DNA of 64,000 bases from Nesterenkonia sphaerica (lineage in GTDB: Bacteria > Actinomycetota > Actinomycetes > Actinomycetales > Micrococcaceae): contig NZ_VAWA01000009.1 in NCBI RefSeq assembly GCF_005771565.1, positions 1-64,000 on the forward strand, read 5' to 3'. The translations under genes were made by a program, and so were the position numbers. Under the pieces are notes generated by a model, which was not told where the DNA came from, did not search any database, and saw only the letters and a program-made list of their open reading frames with translations. The first letter of the stretch is position 1. Every line of letters begins with the position of its first letter. This document shows, piece after piece, positions 38,386 to 46,893 of the stretch.

Positions 38386-40179
38386 TCAGCGGCGCGGCGG
38401 AGTGTCCCCCGCGTCCGGGGCGGCCGGATCAATCACGGGCTGCTCCCCGGTGCGGAGCCGGTACTCTTTGACCACCCCGGGTTGCTGCCCGTGCTCCACC
38501 TCAGGGGCGTTCTCCGGCTGGGTGCCTTCCGCAAAGTCAGGGGCGACCACCGCATTGGCCAGCGTGTCGTCGTTCTCCTCCATCCGGCGTTCGAACTCCT
38601 CCGGCGGCAGCGTCTGCAGCCAGCGCCGGGTCCGCAGGTGGCGGATCTCTCCGGCGTCCTCGCGCATGGCGCGCGAGAGGTTGAACATGATGAAGTACCC
38701 CAGCACGAAGAACGGCAGTCCGAAGACCAGCGCCACATTCTGCAGCGCTTCCAATCCGCCTTCGCCGGTGGCGGTCAGCAGCACCGCGGCGATCGCACCG
38801 ATCGCGATGGTCCAGAATGCGCGCTGGTGCAGTGGTGCTTTGCCCTCGAAGCCGTTGCACATATCGTCCAGCACCAGCGAACAGGAGTCCATGGAGGTGA
38901 TGAAGAAGATGCCCACCAGCATGATGGCTACTGCAGAGGTCAACGTGGCCAGCGGGAACTCGGCGAGGAAGCTGAACAGGGCGGTTTCCACACCGTCCTC
39001 TATGACCGAGTCGACCAGTCCCCCATCACCGTTGAGCTCGATGTCGAACACGCCGGTTCCCCAGACGCCGAACCAGATGACGCTGAACAGTGTCGGCAGG
39101 CCCAGCACCCCGGTGACGAACTGCCGCACTGTCCGCCCGCGGGAGATGCGAGCGATGAAGATGCCCACGAAGGGTGCCCAGGCGATGGTCCACGCCCAGT
39201 AGAAGATGGTCCAGCCTTCCTGCCAGCCGGTGTCGGCCAGGGTGTCGTTCCACCACGCCACCTCCGGCAGCAGGCCGAGGTAGACGCCGGTCCACTCGAA
39301 CATGCCGCGCAGCAGGTAGACGGTGGGACCGGTGACGAGGATGAAGACCAGCAGCACGATGGCCGTCCAGATGTTGAAGTTGGAGAGCTTCTTGATGCCT
39401 CTCTCCACCCCGAGGACCGAGGAGATGGTCGCGACCAGCGTGACCGCACCGATGATGACGATGAACGCCCACCAGACGTCCGGCAGCCCGACCAGCTGGG
39501 CCAGCCCGGCGTGAATCTGCATGGTGCCCAGGCCGATGGAGACCGCCACACCGAAGATCGTGCCCACGATGGCGAAGACGTCGATGGCCTTGCCGATCGG
39601 ACCGTGAATGCCGTCGCCGAGCAGCGGCTGGAACAGGGACGACACCCGTGGGGGGAGCTTGCGCTTGTAGATGAAGTATGCGAAGGCGAGTCCGGGAAGC
39701 GTGAAGATGGTCCAGGTGTGCAGCCCGAAGTGGTAGAGCGTGAAGCCCATGGCTTCCCGGGCTGCTTCCGAGGAGCCGCCCTCGATTCCGAGCTGCTCAC
39801 CCCGCGGGGGGTCACTGAAGTGGTTGGCCGGCTCGGCCACCGCCCAGAACATGAGGATGGTGCCGATGCCAGCGGCGAAAAGCATGCCGAACCAGGAGAT
39901 GTCACTGTGCTCGGGGCGTTCGTGGTCATCGCCCAGGCGCATCAGGCCGAATCGGCCCACGGCCATCCAGAGCAGGAAGATCAGGAAGATGGTCACGCCG
40001 GAAACGTAGAACCAGCCGAGGTTTTCGTAGAGCCATCCGGAGCCGGTACCCCAGAACTCGCCCATCTCTGCGGGAATGAGCAGCGTGACGACGACGAACA
40101 CAGTCACGATAGCCGCTGAGATGAAGAATATGGCCGGACTGGTCCTGAGCCTGAACAGGTCGTGCACCTTCTTGAGCAT
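38386..40179 (-). CDS. BCCT-family betaine/choline/carnitine transporter
   Basis: A 597-residue transporter with twelve hydrophobic segments. The signature region is WTIFYWAWTIAWAPFVGIFI, with the aromatic box tryptophans near residue 330, and GMLFAAGIGTILMFWAVAEP near 105. N- and C-terminal tails are long and charged; the C-terminus is acidic. Such carriers import compatible solutes with Na+ or H+ and are activated by osmotic stress. ATG 40179 follows GAGGGGAAGATC. It lies upstream of coaE and is separated from rpsA by a terminator. Confidence 0.95.
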   Translation of the reverse strand: MLKKVHDLFRLRTSPAIFFISAAIVTVFVVVTLLIPAEMGEFWGTGSGWLYENLGWFYVSGVTIFLIFLLWMAVGRFGLMRLGDDHERPEHSDISWFGMLFAAGIGTILMFWAVAEPANHFSDPPRGEQLGIEGGSSEAAREAMGFTLYHFGLHTWTIFTLPGLAFAYFIYKRKLPPRVSSLFQPLLGDGIHGPIGKAIDVFAIVGTIFGVAVSIGLGTMQIHAGLAQLVGLPDVWWAFIVIIGAVTLVATISSVLGVERGIKKLSNFNIWTAIVLLVFILVTGPTVYLLRGMFEWTGVYLGLLPEVAWWNDTLADTGWQEGWTIFYWAWTIAWAPFVGIFIARISRGRTVRQFVTGVLGLPTLFSVIWFGVWGTGVFDIELNGDGGLVDSVIEDGVETALFSFLAEFPLATLTSAVAIMLVGIFFITSMDSCSLVLDDMCNGFEGKAPLHQRAFWTIAIGAIAAVLLTATGEGGLEALQNVALVFGLPFFVLGYFIMFNLSRAMREDAGEIRHLRTRRWLQTLPPEEFERRMEENDDTLANAVVAPDFAEGTQPENAPEVEHGQQPGVVKEYRLRTGEQPVIDPAAPDAGDTPPRR

Positions 40180-40259
40180 GATCTTCCCCTCACCTCGAGC
40201 ACCGGCCTGACAAGGCCCTGGACAGTGCTTTACCGTAAGCAGGATGTGCCCCCAAACGC

Positions 40260-40301
40260 AACAGAAGCCGTCCAACCCCTAGGGGATGAACGGCTTCTGT
40301 T
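40260..40301 (-). terminator. Rho-independent terminator of rpsA
   Basis: AACAGAAGCCGT (40260-40271) pairs with ACGGCTTCTGTT (40290-40301), a 12-bp stem. Inside its loop is CCCCTAGGGG. It lies 21 bases after the rpsA stop and separates rpsA from the BCCT gene. The stem is strong; the T-run is short. Confidence 0.8.
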
Positions 40302-40321
40302 CAGCGTTTGCTCAGCTAATG

Positions 40322-41824
40322 TTACTTTCCGGTGAGCTTCTCCCGCAGTGCGGCCAGAGCCTCATCGGAAGCGAGAGTTCCGGCGTCCTCAGTGTCGGAC
40401 TGCGCGGAGGAGTAGTTGGACGGCGCCGGCTCCGACTTCCGTCCGCTGCTGGAGGAGCTGGAGGACATGGATGCCTCAGCCGCGGCCTCGGCATCAGCCT
40501 CGATGGCCTTGCGCACCTGCTGCTTGTGGCTTTCCCAGCGCTCCTGGGCCACGGCGTACTGCGCCTCCCAGGTGGCACGCTGCTCCTCGTAGCCTTCCAT
40601 CCACTCGTTGGTCTCGGGATCGAAGCCTTCGGGGTACTTGTAGTTGCCCTCGTCGTCGTACTCGGCGTCCATGCCGTAGAGAGCCGGGTCGAAGTCCTCA
40701 GCCTCCGGCTCGACCCCCTCATTGGCCTGCTTCAGGGACAGGCTGATCCGGCGGCGCTCGAGGTCGATGTCGATGACCTTGACGAAGACGTCGTCGTTGA
40801 CGGAGACGACCTGCTCAGCAAGGTCCACGTGGCGCACTGCCAGCTCGGAGATGTGCACCAAGCCTTCGATGCCGTCTTCCACCCGCACGAATGCACCGAA
40901 GGGCACCAGTTTGGTGACCTTGCCCGGGACGATCTGGCCCAGGGCGTGGGTGCGTGCGAAGGTCTGCCACGGATCTTCCTGCGTGGCCTTCAGCGACAGT
41001 GAGACCCGCTCGCGGTCCATGTCCACCTCGAGGACCTCCACGGTGACCTCGTCGCCGACTGCCACCACTTCTTGTGGGTGGTCGATGTGCTTCCAGGACA
41101 GCTCCGAGACGTGCACCAGTCCGTCCACTCCGCCCAGGTCGACGAATGCGCCGAAGTTGACGATGGAGGAGACCACGCCGTTGCGTACCTGACCGCGCTC
41201 GAGCTTGTTCAGGAAGGTGGAGCGCACCTCGGACTGGGTCTGCTCCAGCCATGCGCGGCGGGAGAGGACCACGTTGTTGCGGTTCTTGTCCAGCTCAATG
41301 ATCTTGGCCTCGAGCTCCTGGCCGATGTAGGGAGCCAGGTCACGCACGCGGCGCATCTCCACCAGCGAGGCCGGGAGGAATCCGCGCAGCCCGATGTCGA
41401 GGATCAGGCCACCCTTGACCACCTCAATGACCGTACCGGTGACGACGCCGTCCTCATCCTTGATGCGCTCGATGTCACCCCATGCGCGCTCGTACTGGGC
41501 GCGCTTCTTGGACAGAACCAGACGGCCTTCCTTGTCCTCCTTCTGGAGCACGAGAGCTTCGACCTGATCGCCGACGGAGACCACCTGACCGGGGTCAACG
41601 TCGTGCTTGATCGACAGTTCGCGGGAAGGGATCACGCCTTCGGTCTTGTACCCGATGTCCAGCAGGACCTCGTCACGGTCGACTTTGACGATTGTGCCTT
41701 CGACCAGGTCGCCGTCGTCGAAGTACTTCATCGTGGCATCGACTGCGGCGAGGAAGTCCTCCTCCGTTCCGATGTCGTTGACGGCGATCTGTGGGGCACC
41801 GGGTGCGGTTGCAGTGGTGGTCAT
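40322..41824 (-). CDS. rpsA: 30S ribosomal protein S1
   Basis: A 500-residue protein with four S1/OB repeats (for example GDLVEGTIVKVDRDEVLLDI, GVVTGTVIEVVKGGLILDI, RNGVVSSIVNFGAFVDLGGV and VPGKVTKLVPFGAFVRVEDG). The number of repeats and the Glu/Ser-rich tail match actinobacterial S1. It binds mRNA and helps initiation. ATG 41824 is chosen by homology; an ATG at 41884 adds 20 unconserved residues. A strong promoter 170 bases upstream gives a long untranslated leader, a contrast with many leaderless genes in the window. Confidence 0.96.
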   Translation of the reverse strand: MTTTATAPGAPQIAVNDIGTEEDFLAAVDATMKYFDDGDLVEGTIVKVDRDEVLLDIGYKTEGVIPSRELSIKHDVDPGQVVSVGDQVEALVLQKEDKEGRLVLSKKRAQYERAWGDIERIKDEDGVVTGTVIEVVKGGLILDIGLRGFLPASLVEMRRVRDLAPYIGQELEAKIIELDKNRNNVVLSRRAWLEQTQSEVRSTFLNKLERGQVRNGVVSSIVNFGAFVDLGGVDGLVHVSELSWKHIDHPQEVVAVGDEVTVEVLEVDMDRERVSLSLKATQEDPWQTFARTHALGQIVPGKVTKLVPFGAFVRVEDGIEGLVHISELAVRHVDLAEQVVSVNDDVFVKVIDIDLERRRISLSLKQANEGVEPEAEDFDPALYGMDAEYDDEGNYKYPEGFDPETNEWMEGYEEQRATWEAQYAVAQERWESHKQQVRKAIEADAEAAAEASMSSSSSSSGRKSEPAPSNYSSAQSDTEDAGTLASDEALAALREKLTGK

Positions 41825-41914
41825 GTAGTAGGTGTTCCTAGTGGGATTGTGTGATTGGGTCAGTGCACTGTTCATAGCTGGCACTGATCGGCGGACAATT
41901 GCAGGCGCCCGGAG

Positions 41915-41933
41915 TCATATGAAATCCATATGA
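41915..41933. promoter_or_regulatory. Palindrome TCATATG-AAATC-CATATGA in the rpsA leader
   Basis: A perfect 7-bp inverted repeat with a 5-base centre, about 60 bases downstream of the rpsA -10 and 90 before its ATG. AT content is much higher than the surroundings. It could be an operator or a leader hairpin used for autoregulation. I see nothing else in 41825-42108 apart from the promoter. Confidence 0.5.
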
Positions 41934-41992
41934 TTCTCGAGCGGGATCTGTCAGAAGTCAGACACGACTCTGTGCGCAGAACGCGCCCGATT

Positions 41993-42022
41993 AGTCTATA
42001 CTCCTGCGCCAACCTGGCACAA
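41993..42022 (-). promoter_or_regulatory. Promoter of rpsA
   Basis: On the minus strand TTGTGC (plus 42017-42022) and TATAGACT (plus 41993-42000) are separated by 16 bases, a good sigma-70/HrdB-type promoter. It points into rpsA with a leader of about 165 bases. Confidence 0.7.
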
Positions 42023-42108
42023 CCGCACGCGTCCCAGGCGCTGGGACCCATGAGGAGTCCGGCGACTGGGCAATGCGAGGGGACGGACGGGCCGTCGAGC
42101 CCGGGCCC

Positions 42109-43494
42109 TCAGAAGTGGGTGGCGCAGTGCGGGGCGGTTGGCAGGTCCATAGTGGCGGCGAACGCTGACCAGTCGGCGCCGTCGTCGGCGGTGATGCGGC
42201 CAGCCTCGCGCATGGTCAGCACGGAGGCATCCCCCAGGTAGAGCGACCCGAGGGTGGCGACGTCAAGCGTGAAGTGCTGCGGCGCCGTGGCGCTCTCCGC
42301 GCTGGTGACCTGGGCAACCCCGGAGGAGACGGACACAGTGAACACGCCGTCGGCGATGCCCAGGCCGTCGCGGACAGTGAGGCTGAACTCCCCGTCGGCG
42401 TTCCACGCCCGGGACTCCAGGGCAACCACAGGGTTGAGCAGGCGCACCCACAGCACATCGCTCACGCTGGTGGTCTTCACCACTCGCGGGTTGACCAGCG
42501 CATGCTCCAGCGGATCCGTCACCGGCGCGCCGTGCGGGATGAGGATTCGCTCCACCAGGTCCATCTCGGCAAGATGCCGCAGCAGCTCCAGGCGGCTGGC
42601 GGCGTCCACGGCGATCAGATCGCGGATACGCATGGTGGCTGGCTCCGTGTCCCACCCGGCGAAGGTGAAGACCACGTAGCCGCCGAGGCTGCCGTCGTCC
42701 TTCACGTGCACCGCCGCCCGGGCCTTGCGGTCCCAGCTGGTGATATTGTCCGGATCCCACCGGGCGCTGCCGGTCTCCCAGTAAGTTCCCTGCCGTTCCA
42801 CTGAGCCACGCGTGCTGCGGTGGAACTGCGCGAACACCTCCTGCAGCACGTCTCTGGTCTTGGAGGGATCCACGGTGAGGACTTTCCCCGTTTTCGACCC
42901 CCGGGGTGCGAACCCGTCGTCGGCCGCGGAGGCGCTGATCTGCAGGCTGCGCAGCCGGGTTGCAGGCCCGAAGCCGAACCGGCCGTAGATTCCGCCTTCC
43001 GATACGGTCAGCGCGGCCACCGCCATGCCGTCCTTCACTGCGGCGGCCAGCCGGCTGGTCATCATATGTTTCAGGATGCCGCGCCGCCGGAAGCTGGGGT
43101 TGACCGTCACTCCGGTGATCAGACGTGCCGGCAGCGGCTCCGCTCCCCCGGCGTTGAGGGTCTTGTCATAGTCGACGAAGGTGCCCACCGGATGTTCAGG
43201 ATCGAATCCGAACTCCTCGAACGCTGCACCCCACGGCTCCAGTGCGGCGAAGCCGCGGTCCATATAGACCCCGGTGAGCTGCTGGGCGTCGGCACTGAAG
43301 ACAGGGTGCAGCCGCGCCAGCTGCTCGTCGCTGTACCAGGGCTCGTAGAACCCGTACTCCACGGTTCGGGTGAAGGCCGCCGTGTGTGCCTCCGGCGTGC
43401 CGTCCTCACCGGCGGCAGGTTCGAACGTCCGGCTGCTGAGCCCATCGGCCAAGCCTGAGACGGCAGGCATCCCGGGGGCGTAGTGAGAAGTCAC
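42109..43494 (-). CDS. Eis-like GNAT N-acetyltransferase
   Basis: A 461-residue protein with the Eis architecture. An N-terminal GNAT domain comes first, its acetyl-CoA loop TVNPSFRRRGILKHMM near residues 128-145. A second GNAT-like fold follows, and a C-terminal SCP2-like domain from about 355. It ends in a phenylalanine whose carboxylate acts as the base in Mycobacterium Eis, and YGRFGF near 170 would supply the catalytic tyrosine. Eis homologues acetylate amines of drugs or proteins. TAGGGT six bases before the GTG suggests a leaderless transcript. The substrate is unknown. Confidence 0.9.
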   Translation of the reverse strand: MTSHYAPGMPAVSGLADGLSSRTFEPAAGEDGTPEAHTAAFTRTVEYGFYEPWYSDEQLARLHPVFSADAQQLTGVYMDRGFAALEPWGAAFEEFGFDPEHPVGTFVDYDKTLNAGGAEPLPARLITGVTVNPSFRRRGILKHMMTSRLAAAVKDGMAVAALTVSEGGIYGRFGFGPATRLRSLQISASAADDGFAPRGSKTGKVLTVDPSKTRDVLQEVFAQFHRSTRGSVERQGTYWETGSARWDPDNITSWDRKARAAVHVKDDGSLGGYVVFTFAGWDTEPATMRIRDLIAVDAASRLELLRHLAEMDLVERILIPHGAPVTDPLEHALVNPRVVKTTSVSDVLWVRLLNPVVALESRAWNADGEFSLTVRDGLGIADGVFTVSVSSGVAQVTSAESATAPQHFTLDVATLGSLYLGDASVLTMREAGRITADDGADWSAFAATMDLPTAPHCATHF

Positions 43495-43528
43495 GACTCC
43501 ACCCTATACGCTGGTCCCCCGCGGCCCC

Positions 43529-46330
43529 TCAGTGTGCCGCACTGTGCCAGGACTCGCCCACGCCGACATGTACATCCAGCGGCACCGCCAGCTCGGCGGC
43601 GGAGCCCATTTTCTCAGTCACCAGAGCTTCCACCCGCTCCTGCTCGCCCGGGGCGACTTCCAGGACCAGCTCGTCGTGCACCTGCAGCAGCACCCGGGAG
43701 CTCAGGCCGCCCTCGCGGAGCCCAGCGTCGACGTCGATCATGGCGCGTTTGATGATGTCGGCCGCCGATCCCTGAATGGGTGCGTTGAGTGCGGCCCGCT
43801 CCGCCATCTGCCGCAGCTGCCGGTTGTCGCTGGTCAGGTCGGGAAGATAACGACGACGCCCGTAGAGAGTGGAGGTGAAGCCGTCACGCTTGGCCTGTGC
43901 CACCACATTCTGAAGATAGTCACGGACGGCGCCGAAGCGCACGAAGTACTCGTTCATCAGCTCCCGAGCCTCATCGACGCCGATTCCCAGCTGCTTTGAC
44001 AGGCCGAAGCTGCTCAGGCCGTAGACCAACCCATAACTCATCGCTTTGATCTTCGATCGCTGCTCGGCGGAAACCTCGTCGGTGCCCACCCCGAACACCC
44101 GCGCCCCGACAAAGTTGTGCAGATCCTCACCCGCGCGGAACGCGTCGATCAGTGCCTGGTCTCCGGAGAGGTGAGCCATGATGCGCATCTCAATCTGCGA
44201 ATAGTCCGCTGTCAGCAGGGTCTGGTAGCCCTCACCGACCACAAAGGCATCGCGGATCTTCCGGCCGGATTCTGTGCGCACCGGAATGTTCTGCAGGTTC
44301 GGATGCAGGCTGGAGAGCCGCCCGGTGGCGGCCACGGTTTGGGCGTAGGTGGTGTGCACCCGTCCGTCGTCGCCCACCGCCTCAATCAAGCCGGTGACTG
44401 TCTGGCGCAGCTTCGAGGCGTCACGGTGATTCATCAGATGCACCAAGAACTCGTTCTCCGTCTTGACCAGCAGGTCCTGCAGCGTCTCCACGTCGGTGGA
44501 GTAGCCGGTCTTGTTCTTCTTCACCCCCGCGGTGGGCAGGCCGAGCTCTTCGAACAGCACCTGTTGGAGCTGCTTCGGAGAACCAAGATTGACCTCATGG
44601 CCCACCACCGCGTAGGCGGCACGAGCGGAGGCGGTGATGGAGGATTCGAACTCGGCGTCGAGCGCCTCCAGGCGCTCCCGGCTGACTGCAATGCCGGTGA
44701 GCTCCATCTGCAGCAGGATCTCCGCCAGCGGAAGCTCCAGCTCATAGAGCAGCTTCTCGGCGTGACGCTGCGTCAACTCATCGTGCAGCGCGGCGGAGAG
44801 CGGGTGCAGCAGCATGGCGTGCACTGCCGCACGCGCCATGTCTTCTTGCGTCACGCCAGTGATCACGTCCTGGTCGAAGAGGTCCAGCTGCGCACCGTCG
44901 GCGCTCTGCGGCGCGAACTCCTCCCCGCCGATGTAGTCGGCCGGTTCGGTGGAGCTCCCCAGGTGCTGGGTGACCAGGTCGGCAAACGCGAAGTTCCTCC
45001 GGTCGGGTTGGACCAGGTACCCGGAGAGCAGCGTGTCCTCCACTGTGCCCCGCAGGCTCAGCCCGCGCCAGGCCAGGCGTTTGCCGGCGTCCTTGACGTC
45101 GTGCACCAGCTGAGGGGCATCCGGGTCCGCGAGCCAGGCATCCACTGCCGCCTCGAGGTCGGCATCAGCCTCAGCCAGCGGCACGGCTATGGCGGGCACG
45201 GCGGTTTCGGGGTCGATCGCCGCCGGCACGAGGACGAGCGCGAGGACCTCCGCGCCGCGAGCGGCCTCATCGCGTTTGGCTTTGGTCGACAGCGACTCTC
45301 CTGACCGGTCCAGACACAGGGCCAGTCCCAACGGGCTGCCGTGGTGCTCACCTGTGAAGGCGGTGAACTCTGCTGCCGTGCTGACCACCTGAACCCGGGG
45401 CAGAGCCTGGGTGGGTTTTGCGGCCAGCTCGGCGCCCGGGAACCGGGCGGCAAAAGTGTCGAAGAGCCGTTCGCGTATCTGGTTGAACTGCAGAGCGTCG
45501 AAGAGCGGTTCCACGGCCTCCCGGTCGGGGGCGGTCAGCACACAGTCCTGCAGCGGCACCGGAAGCTCCAGATCGGTGACCAGCCGGTTGAGCTCCAAGT
45601 TGCGCTCGACGTCGGCGAGCGCGGCCCGCAGATTCTCCCCGGCTTTCCCCTTGATCTCGTCGGCGTGTTCGATGATCCCTCGGGCGGAGCCGTATTGGCC
45701 CAGCCACTTGGCGGCTGTCTTCGGGCCGACTTTCGGCACCCCGGGGAGGTTATCGGCGCTCTCCCCCACAAGGGCTGCCAGGTCCCGATACTTGGCGGGC
45801 GCCACGAGGTATTTCGCCTCCACGCCTGCGGGGTCCAGGCGGACCGACTTGCTGACTCCGCTGGTGGGATAGTCCAGGTGCGTGTTCTCGGTCACCAGCT
45901 GCAGCGCATCACGGTCTCCGGAGACGATCACGGTCTGCCACTGGGCGGCTTCGGCCTGTGTGACGTAGGTGGCGACGATGTCGTCGGCCTCATACCCCTC
46001 CACGGTCACTGCGGGGATGTTCAGTGCGGCGGCGACCTCTTTGATCAAGTCGATCTGCCCGGCGAATTCGGCCGGGGACTTCTCCCGGCCGCCCTTGTAG
46101 TCATCGTAGGTCGCGTGCCGGAAGGTCGGGGTGTCCAGATCGAAGGCGAGCGCGATGTGGGTCGGCGCCTCTTCGCGGATCAGTTTGAGCAGCATATTGG
46201 TGAAGCCGTGCACCGCGTTGGTGTACTGCCCTGTCGAGGTGCGGAAAGACTCCGTCGGCAGAGCGTAGAACGCACGGAATGCCATCGAGTGCCCGTCGAT
46301 TACCAGTAGTTTGTTGCCCTCGTCGCTCAC
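43529..46330 (-). CDS. polA: DNA polymerase I
   Basis: A 933-residue repair polymerase. The N-terminal 5'-3' exonuclease has IDGHSMAFRAFYALP and YEADDIVATY near residue 115. The 3'-5' exonuclease-like domain (about 310-500) lacks the catalytic DxE motif, reading LGLALCLDRSGES in that place, so proofreading is probably lost. The polymerase has motif A TADYSQIEMRIMAHLSGD, motif B in KAMSYGLVYGLSSFG, and motif C LQVHDELVLEV. GTG start: TAGGCT is six bases upstream, indicating a leaderless transcript. It is divergent from the thioesterase. Confidence 0.97.
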   Translation of the reverse strand: MSDEGNKLLVIDGHSMAFRAFYALPTESFRTSTGQYTNAVHGFTNMLLKLIREEAPTHIALAFDLDTPTFRHATYDDYKGGREKSPAEFAGQIDLIKEVAAALNIPAVTVEGYEADDIVATYVTQAEAAQWQTVIVSGDRDALQLVTENTHLDYPTSGVSKSVRLDPAGVEAKYLVAPAKYRDLAALVGESADNLPGVPKVGPKTAAKWLGQYGSARGIIEHADEIKGKAGENLRAALADVERNLELNRLVTDLELPVPLQDCVLTAPDREAVEPLFDALQFNQIRERLFDTFAARFPGAELAAKPTQALPRVQVVSTAAEFTAFTGEHHGSPLGLALCLDRSGESLSTKAKRDEAARGAEVLALVLVPAAIDPETAVPAIAVPLAEADADLEAAVDAWLADPDAPQLVHDVKDAGKRLAWRGLSLRGTVEDTLLSGYLVQPDRRNFAFADLVTQHLGSSTEPADYIGGEEFAPQSADGAQLDLFDQDVITGVTQEDMARAAVHAMLLHPLSAALHDELTQRHAEKLLYELELPLAEILLQMELTGIAVSRERLEALDAEFESSITASARAAYAVVGHEVNLGSPKQLQQVLFEELGLPTAGVKKNKTGYSTDVETLQDLLVKTENEFLVHLMNHRDASKLRQTVTGLIEAVGDDGRVHTTYAQTVAATGRLSSLHPNLQNIPVRTESGRKIRDAFVVGEGYQTLLTADYSQIEMRIMAHLSGDQALIDAFRAGEDLHNFVGARVFGVGTDEVSAEQRSKIKAMSYGLVYGLSSFGLSKQLGIGVDEARELMNEYFVRFGAVRDYLQNVVAQAKRDGFTSTLYGRRRYLPDLTSDNRQLRQMAERAALNAPIQGSAADIIKRAMIDVDAGLREGGLSSRVLLQVHDELVLEVAPGEQERVEALVTEKMGSAAELAVPLDVHVGVGESWHSAAH

Positions 46331-46336
46331 ACCGAC

Positions 46337-46364
46337 AGCCTACCGTCCGGATGCTGGCTAAGCT
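46337..46364. promoter_or_regulatory. Overlapping divergent leaderless promoters of polA and the thioesterase
   Basis: The 41-base gap between two start codons holds TAGGCT (minus, plus 46337-46342), 6 bases from the polA GTG, and TAAGCT (46359-46364), 7 bases from the thioesterase ATG. The two -10 elements are 16 bases apart. Their polymerases would therefore exclude each other. Confidence 0.65.
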
Positions 46365-46371
46365 GAAGCTC

Positions 46372-46893
46372 ATGAGCTTCGACGGATATGGTCCAGAGTT
46401 TCCGACCCCGGGCGTCCCCACCCCGGTCCCCACCGAGTCCGAGCGGATTGCGCGGATGCGGGCCGCAGGGGTCGACGAGGAGTACTGGGATTGGATGGGC
46501 CCGCACGGCACCTCCGCCATGAGCGCCAAACTGGGGCTGAAGTTTGTGGAGATGAGTCCTGAGCGGTTGGTGGCCACGGTGCCGGTGGGGGGAAATGAGC
46601 AGAACGCGGGGCTGTTTCACGGCGGCGGTCACTTCGTCCTGGCCGAGACTTTGGGCTCCATTGCGGCGATCTTCCATGTGCGCGCCAATCTGGGGTGGGA
46701 CCGGCAGGTGGTCGGCACTGAGCTTTCGGCTACGCACCACCGCGCGGCCACCAGCGGCCTGGTGTGGGGCACCTGCACTCCGCTGAACCTGGGCAAGCAG
46801 CTCACTGTGCATGAGATTGTGATGCGCGATGACCAGCACCGCCGGCTCTCGACTGCGCGCATGACCAATATGATCCTGGCCCCGCGGGACTGA
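46372..46893 (+). CDS. Hotdog-fold thioesterase (PaaI family)
   Basis: A 173-residue protein. The PaaI/DUF4442-type hotdog helix is NAGLFHGGGHFVLAETLGSI near residue 80, whose HGG and following Glu are the catalytic part. This is followed by the ATHHRAATSGLVWGT strand. It hydrolyses acyl- or aryl-CoA in relatives. The ATG at 46372 has TAAGCT seven bases upstream, so a leaderless transcript is likely; ATG 46351 is in frame but would overlap this promoter. Confidence 0.88.
   Translation: MSFDGYGPEFPTPGVPTPVPTESERIARMRAAGVDEEYWDWMGPHGTSAMSAKLGLKFVEMSPERLVATVPVGGNEQNAGLFHGGGHFVLAETLGSIAAIFHVRANLGWDRQVVGTELSATHHRAATSGLVWGTCTPLNLGKQLTVHEIVMRDDQHRRLSTARMTNMILAPRD

Noticed and set aside
37849-40119. 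Long plus-strand open frame opposite coaE and the BCCT gene
   Set aside because: Shadow of the real membrane protein and kinase on the other strand; its sequence is low-complexity and charged.
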